Positions 48,711-58,716 of a DNA stretch of 64,000 bases are shown here, piece after piece. The stretch is from Rikenellaceae bacterium (lineage in GTDB: Bacteria; Bacteroidota; Bacteroidia; Bacteroidales; Rikenellaceae), in NCBI GenBank assembly GCA_015060015.1, contig SUZG01000004.1:57503-121502 (forward strand). The letters run 5' to 3'. The notes under the pieces are model-generated. The model saw only the letters and a program-made list of their open reading frames with translations, was not told the origin of the DNA and searched no databases. The first letter of the stretch is position 1, and every line of letters starts with the position of its first letter. Made by a program: the position numbers and the translations under genes.

Positions 48711-50537
48711 ATGAAGACATTGAAATATATATTATTAGCCGCCATTTGCAGCTTTGCTTTCGCCGCGTGCGAAAATATGGACTGGCTGCATAAGGAGTAC
48801 CTTCAGAATCTATCTATGCACTCAGCAGAGCTTCCTTATGTAAAGGTTAATGCCGGCTTCGAGCGCGTGGAGGTTGAGTGGGCTCACCCCACTGACCAGG
48901 TTTCAACCGGCTTGCGCATCAGCTATGGCTTGGGAAATAATCTTAAGGAGATTATCCTCAGCGCTGAGGATGTACAGAATTCCGTTATTGGAACATGGAA
49001 GAATGAAAATCTATTGCCCTCAACTTCACCCGGCACTTCTGGTGATTCAAGCGAGGAAGGAGAGGAAGGCGATTCAAGCGAAGAGGAGGACGATGGTGTA
49101 ATCGTAGAGGTTAAGGAGTATCCGCTTTGCCGATATGAGATTACCGGACTAAGCGAGTTTAACACCTACTTCTTCTATATTTGCAGTTTGGATAATTTCG
49201 GCAATCCTTCGTTGATTACCGAGACCAATGCCGAGATTTACACTAAGCAGAAGTTCGGTGGCGAGAATTTCCCGAATGTTATCCGTCCCAAGTTCTACCT
49301 CTACGATAATACAAAGACTGACCCCAACCTTAGCGGACACCGCTTGGTTATCAAGGAGTTATCGGGTATTATCAACCTCTGCTCTTCGATTGAGTGGAAG
49401 CTCAAGTCAGGCGAAACAGTCATCGCCGAGGGCGAGTATGACCGCGCAGAGAAGGATGCCGAGATAGAAAACGGCAATCAAGAGCAGACCAATAATCTCA
49501 CTACACTATATTGGGACCGCCAGTATGAGCGTTCTCAGTTCGTGGAGTTATCGAACGAGTGGGACGCTATCGAGGGCGTAAGCAACGAGGAACGCTACAC
49601 TATTGAGTATACCTACAATTTCCATCCTTGCGTCTTTATGGATAAGTTTGGCGTAGGTTATTACTACCAGAGCGTATGTGTAGATTGCGTTAGCTTGGAC
49701 GATACTCAAGATATTGAGGTTGAGGAGTTGGGTTGGAAGATTGAAGATCCTAATTCACATCTTATCTCTAAGAATCTATGGTCTTGGTTCTGGTGGTCAC
49801 AGAACAACATCGACTACTTGAAGGGCTTCTATGGTTCATTCTGGAGCGAGCTTAGAAGCGATGTCGATGTGGAGCGCATGAAGGCAAGCTATCCTATGGA
49901 TGTATATCCTTACCTTTATGAGTCAGAAACTACAAGCATAAAGCCTGCTTCGTTCTATCAGGATCCTACAACCTGGAATAAGCATAGCCCGGAACGCCTT
50001 TCAGATGACATGTTGATGGTTGATCCAGTTTCCACTCTCGAGGCTTATATGGATTCATATTGGCGTGCTGCACAATTCGGAGAGTATCCATATTCACTTA
50101 TCTTCAGCACAGGTCAGGAGGTTATGCTCAACCGTATCGGTATGACTTTCGCTCGTGATTTCGAGAATATTGGTTCTCCGGGTGTTTACGAGTTGTGGAT
50201 TAGCAACGATAAGACCGAGGAGGATGGCATTCTTGATGATTGGGAGTTGGTAGGTACCTTCGACCAAACTGTCGAGACTATGGGCGAGTATGCTTACACT
50301 GATAAATATATCGATGGTATTACCTTCCGTCTCTTCGAGGATCCCGAGCAGATGACAAGACGATGCCGTCATATCCGCATCCGTGTTTTGAAGGATATCA
50401 ACGGTTTAACAACCTCTATACCTGCCATTTCGGAGATTTTCCTCTATGGTATTGAGGGTAGCGAGTTGCCTCCCGCACCGGCAGATGACGATGAGCCGGG
50501 TTCTGGAGATGATACTCCGGACGAGAATCAAGAGTAA
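48711..50537 (+). CDS. Surface lipoprotein, DUF4998-like N-terminus with discoidin-like C-terminus
   Basis: Lipobox FAFAAC; VKVNAGFERVEVEWAHPTD; acidic C-terminal tail. Confidence 0.7.
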   Translation: MKTLKYILLAAICSFAFAACENMDWLHKEYLQNLSMHSAELPYVKVNAGFERVEVEWAHPTDQVSTGLRISYGLGNNLKEIILSAEDVQNSVIGTWKNENLLPSTSPGTSGDSSEEGEEGDSSEEEDDGVIVEVKEYPLCRYEITGLSEFNTYFFYICSLDNFGNPSLITETNAEIYTKQKFGGENFPNVIRPKFYLYDNTKTDPNLSGHRLVIKELSGIINLCSSIEWKLKSGETVIAEGEYDRAEKDAEIENGNQEQTNNLTTLYWDRQYERSQFVELSNEWDAIEGVSNEERYTIEYTYNFHPCVFMDKFGVGYYYQSVCVDCVSLDDTQDIEVEELGWKIEDPNSHLISKNLWSWFWWSQNNIDYLKGFYGSFWSELRSDVDVERMKASYPMDVYPYLYESETTSIKPASFYQDPTTWNKHSPERLSDDMLMVDPVSTLEAYMDSYWRAAQFGEYPYSLIFSTGQEVMLNRIGMTFARDFENIGSPGVYELWISNDKTEEDGILDDWELVGTFDQTVETMGEYAYTDKYIDGITFRLFEDPEQMTRRCRHIRIRVLKDINGLTTSIPAISEIFLYGIEGSELPPAPADDDEPGSGDDTPDENQE

Positions 50538-50640
50538 TAAACATATGGTTGCGAAGTGCAGTTTTTAACAGCTGTACTTCGTTGCCGTATTTACCAACAA
50601 GAGAAAACTAAATTTTACTAACACTTAAAAAATTCCTACT

Positions 50641-53600
50641 ATGAAAAAGTTATGGTATTTATTCCTTTCGCTTTTTTTGGCGTTTGGAATCGTGGCTTGT
50701 GAGGATAAGGGTGATAAGGTTGAGCCCGGACCAGAGCCACCTACTCCGGTAGGTCCTACCGAAGCTCCGATAAGCGTGGTGTCCGATATCGAATTCGTGC
50801 GCGACGGCTATCAGGCTGTTGAATTGTTGTGGACAGAGCCCGAAGAGGAGTACCCCATCACAAAGTACGACATCGTAGTAAAGTGCGAAGGCGAGGATGA
50901 CCTCAAATTCTCTTTTACAGCCGACGAACTTGATGTTGTTGATGGCAAACGCGCTGCGCTTATTGATGGATTGGTGAAGCCATTGTACAATGTGACTATT
51001 TTGGCCGGTAATGACTTTGGTGTGCAGAAGAATGGTGCGAAGTTCAGCGGAGTTGCACCCTTCACTTTGGAGACAATGTCTATGCCGACTATTGCTATCG
51101 TTGAGCAAGAAGGCGCTATGTATTTGCGATTCAGCAATCTTAATGGTACTCGCAACATCTTCGACCATCTTACATTGGCAATGAAGGATAGCAGTGGCAC
51201 TGTTATCTTTGAGGGTGAGGCGAAGGCTTCAGATGAAGACCTTGCAGCAGCATTGGATGATAAGCAGGCAAAGAATGAGCCCGTAGATGTATTGATTGAG
51301 TTAGCCGAGGGTGCTACTTTGGACGACACAGATACATATTCGGTAGATTACACAATCTACGCTCACCCCGCTATTGGTGGTGTTGCCGAGGAGGGTGTTA
51401 TCAACTATGAGGATGTTCTTGATATGCTGGGCGAGCCCGCATCGGCTGAGGGTTCAGCCGAAGGTTTGGGTGTAGGTGTTGAGGTACAACCTTTGTTCTT
51501 CCACTTCTACTCATTCGGCTCAGCATATTTGGAGTCTTTGAACACAGCCGTTATCACTGTTCCTCAGATTTATGAGAGCAGCGAGGAGGGCGCACCAAAG
51601 TTGCCGAAGTATCGTACATACAAGATTTATGTAGGTTCTTGCGAGGCAGACAGCCAGTTGTATATTGACGCAAATGGTCAGGAGGGTGTTTATACTCACG
51701 ACGATGCTCGTTGGTATGATGTTGAGAATGTTAATCCCGACGCTATTGACGAGTTGAATCCCAACTCTGATAAGCAGAAGAATCTGTATCGCGACCTTTG
51801 GGCTGGTCAGGCTATTAAGACTATCGACCTTGTACACAAGCAGTATCCCTCTTATGTACGAGTTGAGGCTTATGATGCTTACGGTCGTATGGTTGCCATG
51901 GGTCATCGTTTGTGCGCTACCTTCTCAGTAGATGCTGCACAGCCCGATATCCAGGCTCACCAGCCTAAGTTCGAGTTGTTGCCCAACAACGATGGTTTGA
52001 CATTTACATTGCGTGCTTCACACCTCTCGGCTGCGCGTGCTTATGCAAAGACCGTTAAGTGGTCTATTAAGGACGAGAATGGTCAGGTTGTTGCCGAGGA
52101 TATGGTTGAGGGTGGTACTTACTACTCTGACGGAGGTTATCCTCGCCACTGCGCAACCTTGATTAACAAGGATTGGACGATTGAGGCGAAGAACTTCGTT
52201 CCCGGCGGCAAGTACACTGTGGATTATGAGATTGAGTATATCCCCGTATATACTATTCCTAACATGACCGATCGCCAGCCTTTGGATTACAATCCCAAGA
52301 CAGGTAAGTTCACTGATACACCTTCAGGAAAGGTTGAGGATGCAACAGGTTTGGACCATGATGTTCGTATCTTGCGCGACTACCAGCGTGATGAGAGCGG
52401 AAATGTTAAGTTCCGTACTCGTACAACAGAGACTATTGATGGTCAGGAGGTTACAGTTTACGCATTCAAGCACGAGTCTGGAGACTATCGTGGTTGGGTT
52501 GCATGGCCTCACGCTACCGTTACTTTGACATCTGAGGAGATGGCTACTGCAGGTGCTGCATTGCAGAACGAGATTACTGCTCCTACCGAGAATGGTGAGG
52601 CTGCAGATTATAAGATGGATTTGAAGCTCGTAGCTGTTAAGAAGATGAATACCATCAATGTATCTTGGAACGCATTCTCTGCAGAGGAGATTACTAAGGT
52701 TGTCGTTAATGACGGCACAAAGGATTTCGAGATTACCGAGGGTGGTGAGCATGCTTGGACTGTAACAGATGGCCGTGCTTATGTCGAGCTCGAGGGCATA
52801 TCTGGTGTTGAGCCTTTGGTTACCGTTAAGGTATATGCAGGAGAGACTCTCCTGGATGAGACTGAGGAGATTATCAGCATCTTTAGCTTGGATAACTGGG
52901 AGGCTCCCGAGTTTGAGTGGCAGCGTCAGAGCGATGGCACATTTAAGTTCATTGCAAGCAAGATAGCCAACATCAACTATGCGTTCTCTCATCTTATCTA
53001 TGATGATGTTGCTAATAGCGAGAAGTTGAGAAGTACCATTAAGATTTACAACACCAAGAATGGCTCTTTGATGTATACATTGCAGGCTAACGCTCTTCCC
53101 GATTGGTATACTCTTGATTGGGCTGCTTATGCTCGTTGGGGCTTGAGCATGCAGGATGCTTGGAGCGAGTGGCAATGGTCAGGTAGCTATCCTACAAGCG
53201 AGCCTGTTAAGAGCGTTCCTTCATACCTCTTGCCTTCAGGCACTTACAGAATCGAATACGAAATTGGTTATGTGGTTAATAAGGAAGGTTTCTGGTCTAC
53301 AAGCGATTATCCTTATACCGAGACTTATTCTCGTCCCGATGTTATTGCATATCCTGCTGCTTGTGTAGCATTCCCGCAGACTTCTCCGGGCTTGCCACCA
53401 CAGCTTACAGACCACACTAACCAGCAGAATGAGCATGTATTGTATTGCGAGAACCGACTCCAGTTGGATGCTGGTCACCCAGGCGATACAAATGTAAACA
53501 AGCGTAAACTTGTTAAGGTGTTTGTTAAAACTGGAGAAACCACCCTTTATGTAGGTTCGGCTACAGGTCCTCAGCTCTTCCTCAAAACTGAAATTGACGA

Positions 53601-54393
53601 GGGTAAGGAGGATATCTATGCTTCACTTACTAACTCAACAGGTAAGAGTTTGAACAGTAAGAACGGTTTGTATGAGGGTGTTAAGCTCTCTTGGACTGTT
53701 GAGAACTGCGAATACGACAAGGTTGTTATCTCTTATAATGGTAAGAAGGTTGAGGTAACCGATGGTGCAACTTCAACTGTTATTACCGATATTAAGACTC
53801 CTTCTATTACATTTGATGTTGCACTTTACAAGGGTGCATCGAAGCTCACTTCGAAATCTATCAGCTCAGATGTCTATACATTGGCACCTGCTGAGAATCA
53901 GGTTGATTTCACCATTAAGAGCGACGAGGGTAAGTACTGGATTTTGGTTGATCAGGGTCTTAGTGGCAAGGAGTGGTTCTTCCACGACCTCTCATTCAAT
54001 GTCTATGCGAAGGAGGATACAGCATTTGCTAATCCTATCTTCTCGAAGAATGTCACCAAAAATGGTGATGGTAACTTGAATCCTACTATTACAGCTTGGG
54101 CTTCATTTGGTCGTGCATCTTACTTCGGCGTAGACAACAGCGACTACGATGATGGTTGCACACCCGAGTATAAGAAGGAGAAGATTACATTTGATGGCAA
54201 AGAGATGGGTGGTTACTTCTCAGGTCTGCTTCCGGGCACTGATTATGTAATCAAGTATCGATTGAGAGCATATCCTCAGATTTATAGCCGTACTGCAGAA
54301 AACTGCTACTTCTTCAAGTCTATCTTGTTCGATGACAGCATGCTTGAGCATGAAATCGAGGGTGTGGTTGATGTTACTACTCCCGGCGATTAG
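50641..54393 (+). CDS. Large multi-domain surface lipoprotein with Fn3/DUF4998-like repeats
   Basis: Lipobox FGIVAC; repeated INVSWNAFSAEEITKVVVNDG / VKLSWTVENCEYDKVVISYNG units; ends at TAG 54391. Confidence 0.75.
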   Translation: MKKLWYLFLSLFLAFGIVACEDKGDKVEPGPEPPTPVGPTEAPISVVSDIEFVRDGYQAVELLWTEPEEEYPITKYDIVVKCEGEDDLKFSFTADELDVVDGKRAALIDGLVKPLYNVTILAGNDFGVQKNGAKFSGVAPFTLETMSMPTIAIVEQEGAMYLRFSNLNGTRNIFDHLTLAMKDSSGTVIFEGEAKASDEDLAAALDDKQAKNEPVDVLIELAEGATLDDTDTYSVDYTIYAHPAIGGVAEEGVINYEDVLDMLGEPASAEGSAEGLGVGVEVQPLFFHFYSFGSAYLESLNTAVITVPQIYESSEEGAPKLPKYRTYKIYVGSCEADSQLYIDANGQEGVYTHDDARWYDVENVNPDAIDELNPNSDKQKNLYRDLWAGQAIKTIDLVHKQYPSYVRVEAYDAYGRMVAMGHRLCATFSVDAAQPDIQAHQPKFELLPNNDGLTFTLRASHLSAARAYAKTVKWSIKDENGQVVAEDMVEGGTYYSDGGYPRHCATLINKDWTIEAKNFVPGGKYTVDYEIEYIPVYTIPNMTDRQPLDYNPKTGKFTDTPSGKVEDATGLDHDVRILRDYQRDESGNVKFRTRTTETIDGQEVTVYAFKHESGDYRGWVAWPHATVTLTSEEMATAGAALQNEITAPTENGEAADYKMDLKLVAVKKMNTINVSWNAFSAEEITKVVVNDGTKDFEITEGGEHAWTVTDGRAYVELEGISGVEPLVTVKVYAGETLLDETEEIISIFSLDNWEAPEFEWQRQSDGTFKFIASKIANINYAFSHLIYDDVANSEKLRSTIKIYNTKNGSLMYTLQANALPDWYTLDWAAYARWGLSMQDAWSEWQWSGSYPTSEPVKSVPSYLLPSGTYRIEYEIGYVVNKEGFWSTSDYPYTETYSRPDVIAYPAACVAFPQTSPGLPPQLTDHTNQQNEHVLYCENRLQLDAGHPGDTNVNKRKLVKVFVKTGETTLYVGSATGPQLFLKTEIDEGKEDIYASLTNSTGKSLNSKNGLYEGVKLSWTVENCEYDKVVISYNGKKVEVTDGATSTVITDIKTPSITFDVALYKGASKLTSKSISSDVYTLAPAENQVDFTIKSDEGKYWILVDQGLSGKEWFFHDLSFNVYAKEDTAFANPIFSKNVTKNGDGNLNPTITAWASFGRASYFGVDNSDYDDGCTPEYKKEKITFDGKEMGGYFSGLLPGTDYVIKYRLRAYPQIYSRTAENCYFFKSILFDDSMLEHEIEGVVDVTTPGD

Positions 54394-54617
54394 CCAACAG
54401 ACGGTGCTGCTCAGTATTAGGCTGCTACCGTTAGTTGGAAGTCTGTTTCAAGCGCTACCGGTTATGAGATTTGGGCTGGTGGAGAGATGGTGCTTCTTGC
54501 ATCTACCACGCTCCGAAGGATACACATCCAAGTCCTAATGTACTCTATACATCAGATGCTAAGGATGCTGTTCGTATCTTCACTAAGAGTAGTGAGACTA
54601 CTTTGACAGTTCAGTAA
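54394..54617 (+). pseudogene. Eroded C-terminal Fn3-like continuation of the preceding lipoprotein
   Basis: In frame PTDGAAQY*AATVSWKSVSSATGYEIWAGGE, second TAG at 54418, then frameshift to DGASCIYHAPKDTHPSPNVLYTSDAKDAVRIFTKSSETTLTVQ*. Confidence 0.7.
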
Positions 54618-54635
54618 TCGAAACTCTAAATATCC

Positions 54636-54705
54636 AATGCGGAGCAACACTCCGCATTGGATTACACAACAAAAACCCGAAGGAAAATCCTTCGGGTTTT
54701 TGTTT
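54636..54705. terminator. Two consecutive terminator hairpins
   Basis: tccaatgcggag/ctccgcattgga and aaaacccgaagga/tccttcgggttttt. Confidence 0.75.
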
Positions 54706-54719
54706 ACTTTCATATTGTA

Positions 54720-54896
54720 CTATTCCCCCGTCAAAAACCGAATAGCCGTACGGCCTGACTCGCCAAGCGATAACGAATATTGATTTACAAATAGAGCAAT
54801 GTGCTGATTTATAACCTCATCCTCCAGCTCCTGCGCATGTTGCTTGATAAAGTCGCGCGAAGCGTCAGGATGCTCAAAAGCATACTCTATGCTGGT
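54720..54896 (-). pseudogene. 3' fragment of MqnD-like 1,4-dihydroxy-6-naphthoate synthase gene
   Basis: Minus frame SIEYAFEHPDASRDFIKQHAQELEDEVINQHIALFVNQYSLSLGESGRTAIRFLTGE*; no upstream part present. Confidence 0.5.
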
Positions 54897-55285
54897 GTCT
54901 TTGCAACTTCTAATATTTTTGAATTATCACCATCTCTACCCATTTTCCGCATTGCTATATATTTGTCGGAAGTAGCACACCACTGCTCGTACATATTAAC
55001 TCGTAAAAAGTCTTCGTAATCAGCTAATAACTCTTTGAAACTCGCCTTTGCGATATTTATTAGCTTTATACCCATCTCAACAGATGTGTTTATGTCGGCA
55101 TTGCCTTCGATGATATTCTGCTTGCCAGAACGAGCAGCCTGTATCATTTGGTCAATGGTGCGATCTCCTCGTCCGAAAGCCGAGTGTGCGAAGTGATGTG
55201 TGATGTCGTAAATAAGTTAAGCCTTGCGGTAGCATATTAAGTTGTTATGATCGCCTCTTTGTGTGATTAGAGATGTGTTGCTCAT
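54887..55285 (-). pseudogene. Four-helix-bundle (S23/IVP-like) protein gene with in-frame TAA
   Basis: MSNTSLITQRGDHNNLICYRKA*LIYDITHHF...GRGDRTIDQMIQAARSGKQNIIEGNAD...ELLADYEDFLR; TAA at 55217-55219. Confidence 0.65.
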
Positions 55286-55344
55286 GGATCTTATGTTTTA
55301 CACAAAGATATGATTTTTAATTCAAAACACACTACTTCCGGCCC

Positions 55345-55998
55345 TTATTTTTTCTTCGTTGTGGTGTAGAGGTTTGTGACATAGATTGTGAATATCGGGA
55401 AGAACATCATGCCCAGCGAGGGGAGCAGTACGGCGAGGACTTTGCCTATGGCCGTGACGGGGAAGATGGCGGCTCCTACGGTGGTCACATTCATCCACGC
55501 CCACCAAAAGGCATTGCCGAAGTTGTTCAGGTGGGGGTTGCGTCCAATCTCGTAGTCGTAGAATATCAGTGCAGCCAGATATGTGAAGCCTGCGACGGTG
55601 AAGATATACGCCCCGAAGATGCGACTTATGCGGCTCTCGATGAGCCACTCCACAACCACGCCCATAGCGATAAACGAACGTATCAGCGGCAGGGCCGACA
55701 GTACGACATCCACAGCTCGGTGCGGCGTCAAGTCAAGCCAGTGCATTATATTAAGGTAGGGAATTGAGAGTAGCAGGAATATCACATTCGGCACTACGCG
55801 TCGATAGGTGTTCGAGCCGACCATAAGAGAGTGGGCGAAGTCGAGGATGAAGATAAGGCAGACTACGAATTGCAGCCACAGATACCACGACGAGTAGGTG
55901 TGATGGTTGCCCGTAAGCACTTCTACGGATATGCCGACCAGAAGAGCCACGCCGGCGAGCATACTCAGGAGTCGCATAAAATTGTTTTCTGATGCCAT
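55345..55998 (-). CDS. Ion-channel-like membrane protein with non-canonical pore filter
   Basis: Multiple TM segments, C-terminal pore-loop FWWAWMNVTTVGAAIFPVTAIGKVLA. Confidence 0.7.
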   Translation of the reverse strand: MASENNFMRLLSMLAGVALLVGISVEVLTGNHHTYSSWYLWLQFVVCLIFILDFAHSLMVGSNTYRRVVPNVIFLLLSIPYLNIMHWLDLTPHRAVDVVLSALPLIRSFIAMGVVVEWLIESRISRIFGAYIFTVAGFTYLAALIFYDYEIGRNPHLNNFGNAFWWAWMNVTTVGAAIFPVTAIGKVLAVLLPSLGMMFFPIFTIYVTNLYTTTKKK

Positions 55999-56102
55999 AA
56001 TATTCAATGTTTTAGCCCTCTCACGCAAAAGATGTGCCGAAAGAAAAATAACTTTTTGATGCATTTTTTTTGAAAAGTGTTTGCACAGAGAAAAAAAAGA
56101 GT

Positions 56103-56110
56103 TATCTTTG
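56103..56110 (+). promoter_or_regulatory. -7 element TATCTTTG upstream of the tRNAs
   Basis: TAnnTTTG 19 bp before tRNA-Met. Confidence 0.5.
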
Positions 56111-56128
56111 CACTCGCATTTACGCAAT

Positions 56129-56202
56129 GGCGAGATAGCTCAGCTGGTTAGAGCGCATGATTCATAATCATGAGGTCGAGAGTTCAAGTCTCTCTCTCGC
56201 TA
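56129..56202 (+). tRNA. tRNA-Met (anticodon CAT)
   Basis: Full cloverleaf: GGCGAGA..TCTCGCT acceptor, anticodon loop TTCATAA, T-arm GAGAG TTCAAGT CTCTC. Confidence 0.93.
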
Positions 56203-56249
56203 CTTCTCGATGAAAGCCCCAAACATCAGAAGAAGCACAATGCAGACAA

Positions 56250-56324
56250 CGGGATGTAGCTCAGCCCGGTTAGAGTACACGTCTGGGGGGCGTGTTGTCG
56301 CTGGTTCGAATCCAGTCATCCCGA
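56250..56324 (+). tRNA. tRNA-Pro (anticodon GGG)
   Basis: CGGGATG..CATCCCG acceptor, anticodon loop CTGGGGG, T-arm GCTGG TTCGAAT CCAGT. Confidence 0.93.
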
Positions 56325-56331
56325 CTAATTG

Positions 56332-56367
56332 AAAGTCTTGATATTCAATCGAATATCAAGACTTTTT
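56332..56367 (+). terminator. Intrinsic terminator after the tRNA pair
   Basis: aaagtcttgatattc-aatc-gaatatcaagacttttt. Confidence 0.85.
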
Positions 56368-56445
56368 CTTTTGCTGCATATCGCCCACTCTCGGCAGTGG
56401 AACACAAGTGGAACACGAATGGTCGCTATTCGGTTATATGTCTCT

Positions 56446-57855
56446 CTAATCAACAAGTCGGCTGAACAAATTGATTGAGTTGATTAGATATCCCCAGTTT
56501 GAGAATGAATAATAACTGTGCTTATACCATTCAATATCATTGGTAATATATTCAACATTAGCATATGAAATAGAAACTGTTAGTGTTGCTTTTTCGCCCG
56601 ATTGAGTCGGTTTGAATAATGGTTTGGGGTACTCCGTGGAAGCGATACCTTGAGAGTAACAGTACAACAATTGAGCTAAACCGCGAGCCATAGCACTGGA
56701 TGCGTACTCATGTTCTTGCTTAAATAGTTTGGTTGGGAAAATTGTCGAAACAAAATCAACCAATTCCTGATAGTTGAATTCGTAATGTACAATTTTGAGA
56801 TAAGCCGTATGATTATATTCTCGCAAGAATATCAGCATAAGAGTCATATTGGGGAATAAATAATGACTCTTTAATGAGCGTAAAACCAACCTTGTGTGTG
56901 CACATAATTTTTCTATCTGGCGTAGAGATAAATGGTATTCATGTGCTAATTGTACGATTCCTTGCAAAAAAGCATCACCATCATCTCTAAATATTTGATG
57001 TTGATTTCGGGCTGGCTGTTGAAAGAAATCTTCAAATTGAAAATACTCATATAGGTAATTGCAATATGTTTCCATATTGGGCTCTGGCAGAATGTACTCA
57101 ACATCAATAAATCTACGCAGATACTCTTCCGCATTGATTCGGTCACTACCATAATGGCCGCGAATGGCATTACATAGTTGCTCTTTATCAATAGCCAAGA
57201 CAAAGACAATACCTTTTAACGAGAAGAAATGTTTGATATGTTCAAGGACCTCTACCGCATAGTCCGGCCTGCATCTATCCAACTCATCAACAATAAATAT
57301 CAAAGGCTTCTGCTCTACTTCTGATTCTATAAACTTTGAAAGTTCTTCTCTAAAAGCGACAAACTGCTCTTTCTTATTCTGATATTCTAAAACTTCTTCC
57401 TTAAAGACATTTCCTGCTTCTTTCGTAAGTGCTTCGGCTATATTGGCAGCATCCTCTCCCAAAAACTTCTTCGTGGCAACTTTTACCAATGTTGGGATTG
57501 CATTATGTGCAATACGACCTCCGATTTCTAATACTTTATTAAAAGCAGACTCCTGTTCGCTTGTAATAGCACCTTGAATTTCGCCAAGCAGGGCCACAAG
57601 CGGATCTGATGTAAAATCATTCTCCCAAGCATTAAAATAGACTGATTTGAATCCTTCTAATTTAAGAGTTGCCTACCACATCTTCATAAATGTGGATTTC
57701 CCCGTGCCCCAAGCACCATTTACGGACATAACAAAACCGTCCGAATAGTTACTTACGATTTGAGTTAACACATTGGCATATTGTTTGCGATTTAATTTAC
57801 AGTTTGCAAATGGATTATCTTCGGGGATAGTAATATCGTAATGTTTGTATTTCAT
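56446..57855 (-). pseudogene. KAP-family P-loop NTPase interrupted by a single in-frame TAG
   Basis: Walker A NGAWGTGKSTFMKMW then TAG (57673-57675) then ATLKLEGFKSVYFNAWEND; Walker B FIVDELDRCRPDYAVEVLEHIKHFF. Confidence 0.8.
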
Positions 57856-58342
57856 ATGTAGTAAAATTATGGAATACCCAAAGATAATCATTTCTTGCAA
57901 TAAAAGATATGGTTTCGTAGATAAAATAAATCGACCTGCCGCAATTTGCGACAGGTCGGGCAGCCAAGGCGCATAAATAGTGCCGATTGCGGGTTACAAC
58001 TATGAGTGGATATAACAAATCCCACAACCAAATTGTCTATACGAATGGGGATATTGTCAATGTGTGTGGAGCCTTCTTTGACAGCCTATGCGGAAGCCCT
58101 ATACAGTGGCTCGAAATATCGGGTTAATGAATTTTATCGAGTTTCTGACTACATCGCCTCTAATCGCCCTTAAAAATCTCCTACTGTCATCTAATAAAAC
58201 GACCCGCCAATGATTTTGGCAGGTCGCAAATAGAATCTGAATTATCCAATCAATAACAAAATTGAGCAATGCCCATCGGGTAATTTGTTGTCAATGCCAT
58301 ATCCCCAAACAAGGTTTACATTGAGGACCATTGCTAAATGGA

Positions 58343-58705
58343 TTATAATTTGCGATATTTTGCACGATACGCATTTCGACCTTTTATAAACTCATACTCG
58401 TTGGAATCATCTAACAGAGTCTGAAAAAGTATGCGTCCCAAAACCGTACTTTGCGTACTCTGCGATATTGGGTATCGGATAAGTATCGCTTGTAGTATTG
58501 AATTCTCATCCCACTCTATTTGATGTTCTCCAACAAGATTTGACGCTGTGAACTCTATCTGATTTTGGTCGAAACCTTTTTGCTGAATCAGATTTCTCAA
58601 TAAGTTCATAATATCTAAAAGTTCATTGCCGACAAATCGTCTTGCGTGCCATTTAGGCTCATTCATAGGGACTAATCCCCCAATTCTATTTCTTTGATAT
58701 AGCAT
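58343..58705 (-). CDS. Hypothetical protein, 120 aa
   Basis: Open frame between island genes, no recognised motif. Confidence 0.5.
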   Translation of the reverse strand: MLYQRNRIGGLVPMNEPKWHARRFVGNELLDIMNLLRNLIQQKGFDQNQIEFTASNLVGEHQIEWDENSILQAILIRYPISQSTQSTVLGRILFQTLLDDSNEYEFIKGRNAYRAKYRKL

Positions 58706-58716
58706 AGTGATAAATA

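Noticed and set aside
52324-53175. 283-aa minus ORF inside the 1250-aa lipoprotein gene
   Set aside because: Antisense shadow ORF without motif support.
54391-57675. Genome-level TAG recoding (several in-frame ambers in 54391-57675)
   Set aside because: Many intact genes here terminate at TAG (pyrC, carB, fabH, pyrE, pyrB), and the disrupted region also has a TAA and a frameshift, so decay is simpler.
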